Below, piece after piece: positions 15,557-19,511 of a stretch of 19,511 nucleotides of DNA (position 1 is the first letter of the stretch; every line of letters starts with the position of its first letter). The DNA lies in assembly GCA_000435595.1 (NCBI GenBank), contig FR895358.1:1-19511 (forward strand). The letters are read 5' to 3'. A model generated the notes under the pieces. It saw only the letters and a list, made by a program, of their open reading frames with translations. It searched no databases and was not told the origin of the DNA. Both the position numbers and the translations under genes were made by a program. Source of the DNA: Firmicutes bacterium CAG:882. GTDB taxonomy: Bacteria; Bacillota; Clostridia; Lachnospirales; Lachnospiraceae.

Positions 15557-18500
15557 ATGGCAAAGGATAAATATATCAAACAAGAAACATGGAATATCGG
15601 AGTCGTCAAGTTTTTTGATAGCAAAAAAGGGTTCGGCTTTATTGCTTCGAATAATTGCCATATACCTCGCAAAGAGTATGTGCAGGACTTCCATGTCCGT
15701 GATTCTTCTTTTGCCGATGCAAGTGCTAAATCCGATCGTGCTTTAGTCGTCTTTGAGGGAATAAGCGTTGCTTCACAGGTGCGTCGTTATAATAAAAACT
15801 CCGAAGAAGACAGAAGACTCGGTATTACCTATTATTTCGACCACGAAATTATGCACTTAAAGGGTGCAAAGGTAAATATCTTTCATGATTTGTCCATACC
15901 TCGTATTGAATGGCTACCCGAGGTCATTGCTCGCATCAAAAGTCAGAAAGATAGAACTCCGGAATCTACCCTCTTGATGATTAAGCACTTTGTTGAAAAG
16001 TATAAAAAAGATCTACCAGGGGGTTACCGCTATATTTTTACGAAAGATTTTGACACTGAACTGCGTAATCTGTGGCAAGAACTCTTCAACTCTCTTTCTC
16101 CTGAAGAGGCCCATGTCGTGCTTGATGTTTACCCTCCGTCTGCCATATACTTTGACAATAGTTTAGTTGAAGAATGGATTGATTCGCTTGGAGCTAATAT
16201 TGAACCTCGGGAATGGCCTGATTTGAAGTATTGTGCTGATAAACTTATAGAGCCGCTACAATCCAACCTTAAAAAGAAGGTTAAGTGTTCTGTTGATGCA
16301 ATTATATCTCAAATAATTGATAATTGGGCGAATAACAAGCCCTTGGACGCATATATTTCTATATATGATTACAGAAACAAAAGATTAAGGGATATTGTGT
16401 CGACATATCAAATATATACCGACACGGACTTCTTGGAACAAATCGAAGCGGCTAATCATCAGCGGGAACTAATATGCTTTCAAGATTCGTTAATCTCTTT
16501 TGAAGAGAATCCTGAACGAAATTGGGATAACTCATTTAGACTATTCAATAATATACATGATGACGCACAGGCTGTGGTTTTGTTTTCTGCAAGTGTTCAG
16601 AAGGCATTTGAGAAACTCAAAACCGCAAATAAATTATCAGCGTTAGTCAGTTTGCTTTTGCGGATAAAAAGTATTTTCCCGGAACTATTCATTACGTATT
16701 CTAACGAATTATGGCAACCGATAGAAGAGAAACTGCTCAAACAGTTGAATGATGTCATTCAAGCAAAATCCAAATACAGATTCGAGACAGAATTTGAAGA
16801 TGGTTTTAATACACTTTTATCAATCTTTGAAGACGATAAAAGAGATTCGTTACGCCCTATAATTTCTAAAACAATCATAGAGTCTGAAGCAATTGATATA
16901 ATCAATTATGCGGCTGATTCGGATTTAGGGTGGATTCCCAGAGAAAAGGCTATTGCAAAAAGCCATGAATTGCTTAATTCTATAACAGATGAAGAATTAT
17001 CATCTCTTGTAGGCAAGGATTCAATTTATCTGCTCAATGAAGTTAAGGAGTTCATAATAGTTCGACTTTTAGGGGCATACTCCGGCAAATCGCTGGATGA
17101 GTATTTGGACGATTCTTCACAAGCTTGGGTTAAGCCAATCCCTTATAACATTGGTCTTCTTAAATCTTTCAAAAATTTCATCACTTTCAATTCTCCGATT
17201 TTAGATCAGTCGTGGGCTTTCTATGTCGATTCACTAAATGCAAAAGACATTTTGAGACTATACCATGCAAATATCATTAAGAGACTTCCAGATAACATTG
17301 TTGCGTCATTGATAGAAAATCTTACAATAGAAGATACTTATCGTTCATCAGAGCAATGGTATGATAAGCCATCATTTAAGGAAGATTCACTTAAGAAAAT
17401 TTTCAGTGATTCAAATATAAATCTATTCTCCCCGATTGCCAACTATCTTAAGGCATTGACAATCAACTCTGAGAATGTCTATAAGATTGTGTGGCTTATT
17501 GAGTTGCTGAGTTTCAATAAGCCAGAACTGATGGATTATTGGGAAAACAAGCAATGGGAAGAAGACTTCAAATTGAAACTGCAACGCATCAGGTCTGAAA
17601 TTACAGATCCGAAACTTGCCGTTATACTATGGGGTATCTATTTCCAAACTCCTGCGTCTCAATCCTCTCTAAAGGAAATATATTGTTATCTCCCTCCCTA
17701 CCTTCAAATTCGCATCCTAAAGAGATTGATGAAGGGAGTTGCGGAAAGTAAGTTGAAACATACAGCTCAATCCTTATATGAATTTCTTGGCGGAGGAAAT
17801 AAACCGTTGTGTCTGCCCATTGAGATAGTTTTTTCATATCTTATTTTGCGTGAGAAAAATCCGAATGAAAGATTTTCGGATAAGCACATGCTGTCACTAC
17901 TCAGCAGCCGCGAAGATCACCCGGAGTGGATTGGCATACGGAAATTCGTAGATGAATGTCATGGACGTGTGCAAGTTAATTGGCAGGAGCCGAACACTAA
18001 TCAGTGGAGGACTCCCTATTATAATGGAATAATGAAAGCAGATACAAACGAAATACGTTTGATTGTTCCGCACAAAATGGTTGATAAAGATGGGCAACTA
18101 CAGCAATATAATAATAAATATTTCAATACATTATTGGCAGTCATATTGTTGAACTTTAATGATGGACAAATTCGGCAAGAAAATACCACAACCGCAGCCA
18201 TTTTTCATTTTCCAAAATCGGAATCGAAATATGTAATGGGCTTATGCCATCAATTCAATATATATTGGCATGGCTCGCGTATTTCCTTTATTAACAATGA
18301 AAATAATGACGACCTCTTTTGTGAATGCCGTTTGGCAAATGAATTGAGTCGTGATGAAAAAATTCCGTTCTACTGGTGTCAGAACAAGCGTTGCTTCCGA
18401 AATATTATCCGCTTCCGAATTCCTGAAGAATGGGAGCGATATACCATGCTGGATTTCATGCGGATATTTAATATTCCGGTTGATTATACGAATAAGCTTA

Positions 18501-19096
18501 ACGGAAAGACAAAATTTGGATTTTATATCTTTTTCAATACTTATCTGAAAGGATTTGCCAAATTTTATGAACACTTAAAGTGTCGGAAATGTGGTGAACT
18601 ACTTCATCCCAAAGATTTAAGTAACTTTGCAACGATGAGCGTGACAGAATTTTCATGTCAAAATCCCAATTGCACAGAAAAGGATGTTACCGTTTATCTT
18701 AATCATTGTTTTAACCGCCCCAAATGTACTTCAATAATTGACAGCAGAGACTCAAAGAAATGTCCCAATGGTCGTTATATCTGTCCCGAATGTGGAGGGT
18801 GCTGTTCAACAAAGAACGAGCTGAACCGTTTGTCAAATCTCCAAATAACCGGTGGTTATATTCCACAGAACCTAACTCTTTTTATTGAACGTAATCTCGG
18901 TCATTGGGAGAAAAATGAGTTTTACTGCTATGCTTGTGGTAGTAAAATGGAAGTTATTGATGGGGAAAATAGATGTCCTGCTTGCGGCGCCACTTATGGC
19001 AAATATAAAACTAAGGCTACGTCGAATGTTGATGTCCCCAATGTAGATGATGTGAATAAACCGGATACCAATACAGACGAAGAGCTGCCTTTCTAA
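15557..19096 (+). CDS. Large protein with N-terminal cold-shock domain and C-terminal zinc ribbons, 1179 aa
   Basis: Residues ~12-75 form a cold-shock (OB-fold) domain: NIGVVKFFDSKKGFGFIASN with the RNP1 motif KGFGFI (24-29) and an RNP2-like QDFHVRDSSF (43-52), so single-stranded RNA or DNA binding is likely. Residues ~100-1000 are a long, probably helical region with no domain I recognise. Cysteine pairs follow: CRKC at 1009-1012, CQNPNC and CPECGGCC downstream, and a zinc ribbon CYAC (1124-1127) with CPAC (1140-1143). An acidic tail ends in DEELPF. The gene begins 18 bp after hsdR and is the last of the co-directional cluster. It is A+T rich, unlike hsdR. I do not know its function. A nucleic-acid-binding scaffold or effector tied to the restriction module is plausible. 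No nuclease or nucleotide-binding motif was seen. Confidence 0.82.
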   Translation: MAKDKYIKQETWNIGVVKFFDSKKGFGFIASNNCHIPRKEYVQDFHVRDSSFADASAKSDRALVVFEGISVASQVRRYNKNSEEDRRLGITYYFDHEIMHLKGAKVNIFHDLSIPRIEWLPEVIARIKSQKDRTPESTLLMIKHFVEKYKKDLPGGYRYIFTKDFDTELRNLWQELFNSLSPEEAHVVLDVYPPSAIYFDNSLVEEWIDSLGANIEPREWPDLKYCADKLIEPLQSNLKKKVKCSVDAIISQIIDNWANNKPLDAYISIYDYRNKRLRDIVSTYQIYTDTDFLEQIEAANHQRELICFQDSLISFEENPERNWDNSFRLFNNIHDDAQAVVLFSASVQKAFEKLKTANKLSALVSLLLRIKSIFPELFITYSNELWQPIEEKLLKQLNDVIQAKSKYRFETEFEDGFNTLLSIFEDDKRDSLRPIISKTIIESEAIDIINYAADSDLGWIPREKAIAKSHELLNSITDEELSSLVGKDSIYLLNEVKEFIIVRLLGAYSGKSLDEYLDDSSQAWVKPIPYNIGLLKSFKNFITFNSPILDQSWAFYVDSLNAKDILRLYHANIIKRLPDNIVASLIENLTIEDTYRSSEQWYDKPSFKEDSLKKIFSDSNINLFSPIANYLKALTINSENVYKIVWLIELLSFNKPELMDYWENKQWEEDFKLKLQRIRSEITDPKLAVILWGIYFQTPASQSSLKEIYCYLPPYLQIRILKRLMKGVAESKLKHTAQSLYEFLGGGNKPLCLPIEIVFSYLILREKNPNERFSDKHMLSLLSSREDHPEWIGIRKFVDECHGRVQVNWQEPNTNQWRTPYYNGIMKADTNEIRLIVPHKMVDKDGQLQQYNNKYFNTLLAVILLNFNDGQIRQENTTTAAIFHFPKSESKYVMGLCHQFNIYWHGSRISFINNENNDDLFCECRLANELSRDEKIPFYWCQNKRCFRNIIRFRIPEEWERYTMLDFMRIFNIPVDYTNKLNGKTKFGFYIFFNTYLKGFAKFYEHLKCRKCGELLHPKDLSNFATMSVTEFSCQNPNCTEKDVTVYLNHCFNRPKCTSIIDSRDSKKCPNGRYICPECGGCCSTKNELNRLSNLQITGGYIPQNLTLFIERNLGHWEKNEFYCYACGSKMEVIDGENRCPACGATYGKYKTKATSNVDVPNVDDVNKPDTNTDEELPF

Positions 19097-19187
19097 TTTG
19101 GCGCTCGAACTATAAAAGGCTTTAATATCGGCATTTAATTTCTCAGATGTGTTTTTTCAACCAGAACGCCTCACAGAAGGGAATCGT

Positions 19188-19475
19188 TTAAGATTGAAAT
19201 ATTGAGATACAAAGCGAAGCTAAGGCTACGATAAGAGCTAATGCGGAAACTACGAGAGTGCGATGTCCCAGTTTACGAGAGTCCTCAGCCGCTAAGAGAG
19301 AGGCAAAAATCTGATGAAAGGTCTGTTTTGTGTATGCTTCGATAGTATATGGGGTCATAAAGATATATCCATTGCTCATCTTGATTAAGCCCATATAACA
19401 CATATCTGACATAATCCTATTGTAATCGGCAGTGTCATATTTCCCACGCGATATAATACCACATCCGAGTAGCAT
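19188..19475 (-). CDS. Small tail-anchored hypothetical protein, possibly 5'-truncated (95 aa)
   Basis: Residues ~1-50 resemble a small winged-helix-like or helical segment (YDTADYNRIMSDMCYMGLI, then a YIFMTPYTIEAY strand pair). Residues ~73-93 (LVVSALALIVALASLCISI) form one hydrophobic helix after basic residues RKLGHR, so a C-terminal membrane anchor with the N-terminus in the cytoplasm is predicted. The ATG at 19475 is 7 bp from the terminal inverted repeat; the frame stays open for only two more codons before a TAA inside the repeat. No promoter is visible between the repeat and the ATG. It could be an intact small gene or the remaining 3' part of a longer gene cut by the formation of the element. 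It converges on the large cold-shock-domain gene. Confidence 0.5.
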   Translation of the reverse strand: MLLGCGIISRGKYDTADYNRIMSDMCYMGLIKMSNGYIFMTPYTIEAYTKQTFHQIFASLLAAEDSRKLGHRTLVVSALALIVALASLCISIFQS

Positions 19476-19485
19476 CTGGTATTAT
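19453..19485. repeat. Short inverted repeat next to the right terminus
   Basis: ATAATACCA (19453-19461) is the reverse complement of TGGTATTAT (19477-19485), with a 15-bp spacer. It spans the ATG of the small ORF and overlaps the terminal repeat by four bases. It could be a subterminal protein-binding site or a hairpin that limits translation from outside promoters. The left end has no counterpart. Confidence 0.3.
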
Positions 19486-19511
19486 TACTGTCCGCTAAAC
19501 CATAAAAAGGC
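19482..19511 (-). repeat. Right terminal inverted repeat, 30 bp
   Basis: This is the exact reverse complement of bases 1-30. The minus-strand frame of the neighbouring small ORF runs into it and meets the stop codon TAA inside the repeat. A further short inverted repeat (19453-19461 with 19477-19485) overlaps its inner edge by four bases. Confidence 0.9.

Larger units (their letters stand above)
1..19511. mobile_element. Putative transposase-less mobile element carrying a defence-type gene cluster
   Basis: The window begins and ends with a perfect 30-bp inverted repeat, and everything between can be read as cargo. No ORF resembles a transposase, integrase, relaxase or resolvase. This layout recalls mobile insertion cassettes, in which insertion-sequence ends flank passenger genes and the transposase is supplied in trans. 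I cannot assign the repeat to an insertion-sequence family. Target-site duplications would lie outside the window. Inverted repeats could alternatively mark a large invertible segment, or two opposed copies of a short repeat. The boundary call rests only on the repeats and the coherent cargo. Confidence 0.55.

Noticed and set aside
19097..19187. A terminator between the convergent genes, and a TATAAAAGGC at 19111-19120 as a third partial copy of the terminal repeat
   Set aside because: No stable stem with a T-tract is evident, and the similarity to the terminal ATAAAAAGGC is only about ten bases with a one-base gap.
1..19511. A phase-variable invertible segment flanked by the 30-bp repeats
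   Set aside because: It cannot be excluded, but no site-specific recombinase is encoded and 19.5 kb with two opposed transcription units is large for known invertons; a mobile element is the simpler reading.
1..19511. CRISPR arrays, tRNA or rRNA genes, riboswitches and replication origins
   Set aside because: No regularly spaced direct repeats, cloverleaf-like sequences, rRNA segments or iterons were seen on reading both strands.

Overview
The window reads as a Bacteroidales-type sequence. The best promoter candidates all match the Bacteroidetes -7 box TAnnTTTG (at 1618-1625, 3015-3022, 3077-3084 and 4368-4375), Shine-Dalgarno sequences are not evident, and the proteins have a Bacteroides/Prevotella/Muribaculaceae flavour. 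I cannot name a species. The first 30 and last 30 bases are perfect inverted repeats of each other, so the 19.5 kb looks like one discrete unit. It encodes no recognisable transposase, integrase or resolvase, so if it is a transposon it is non-autonomous.

Layout. Left arm (157-2962, minus strand): two uncharacterised genes. One encodes a protein with two tandem 45-residue repeats; the other has an NTF2-like N-terminus and a four-cysteine zinc site. Divergent control region (2963-3107): opposed -7 boxes, with a small palindrome over the rightward one. Main cluster (3108-19096, plus strand): nine genes in one direction with gaps of -4 to 39 bp. They are an XRE repressor, a WYL-domain regulator, a 987-residue chimera, a receiver-domain protein, hsdM, hsdS, a DUF1016/YhcG-family nuclease, hsdR, and a 1179-residue protein with an N-terminal cold-shock domain and C-terminal zinc ribbons. 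Right end (19188-19475, minus strand): a short tail-anchored ORF that may be a truncated gene.

How it may work. hsdM, hsdS and hsdR keep their catalytic motifs and form a complete Type I restriction-modification system. The unusual part is upstream. The 987-residue protein joins a specificity-like segment, a methyltransferase-like domain with altered catalytic motifs, a second specificity-like segment, and a histidine-kinase core. Its neighbour has a receiver domain with all the expected phospho-acceptor residues. This looks like a two-component relay whose sensor is built from restriction-modification parts. I infer that it senses DNA or its modification state and controls the restriction genes or the cold-shock-domain protein. 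A 9+9 bp inverted repeat lies directly upstream of a perfect -7 box at the 3' end of the WYL gene, so the regulators probably gate the chimera and everything downstream. Base composition is uneven: hsdM, yhcG and hsdR are visibly more G+C rich, while the target-recognition part of hsdS, the left arm and the last large gene are A+T rich, which fits assembly from several sources.
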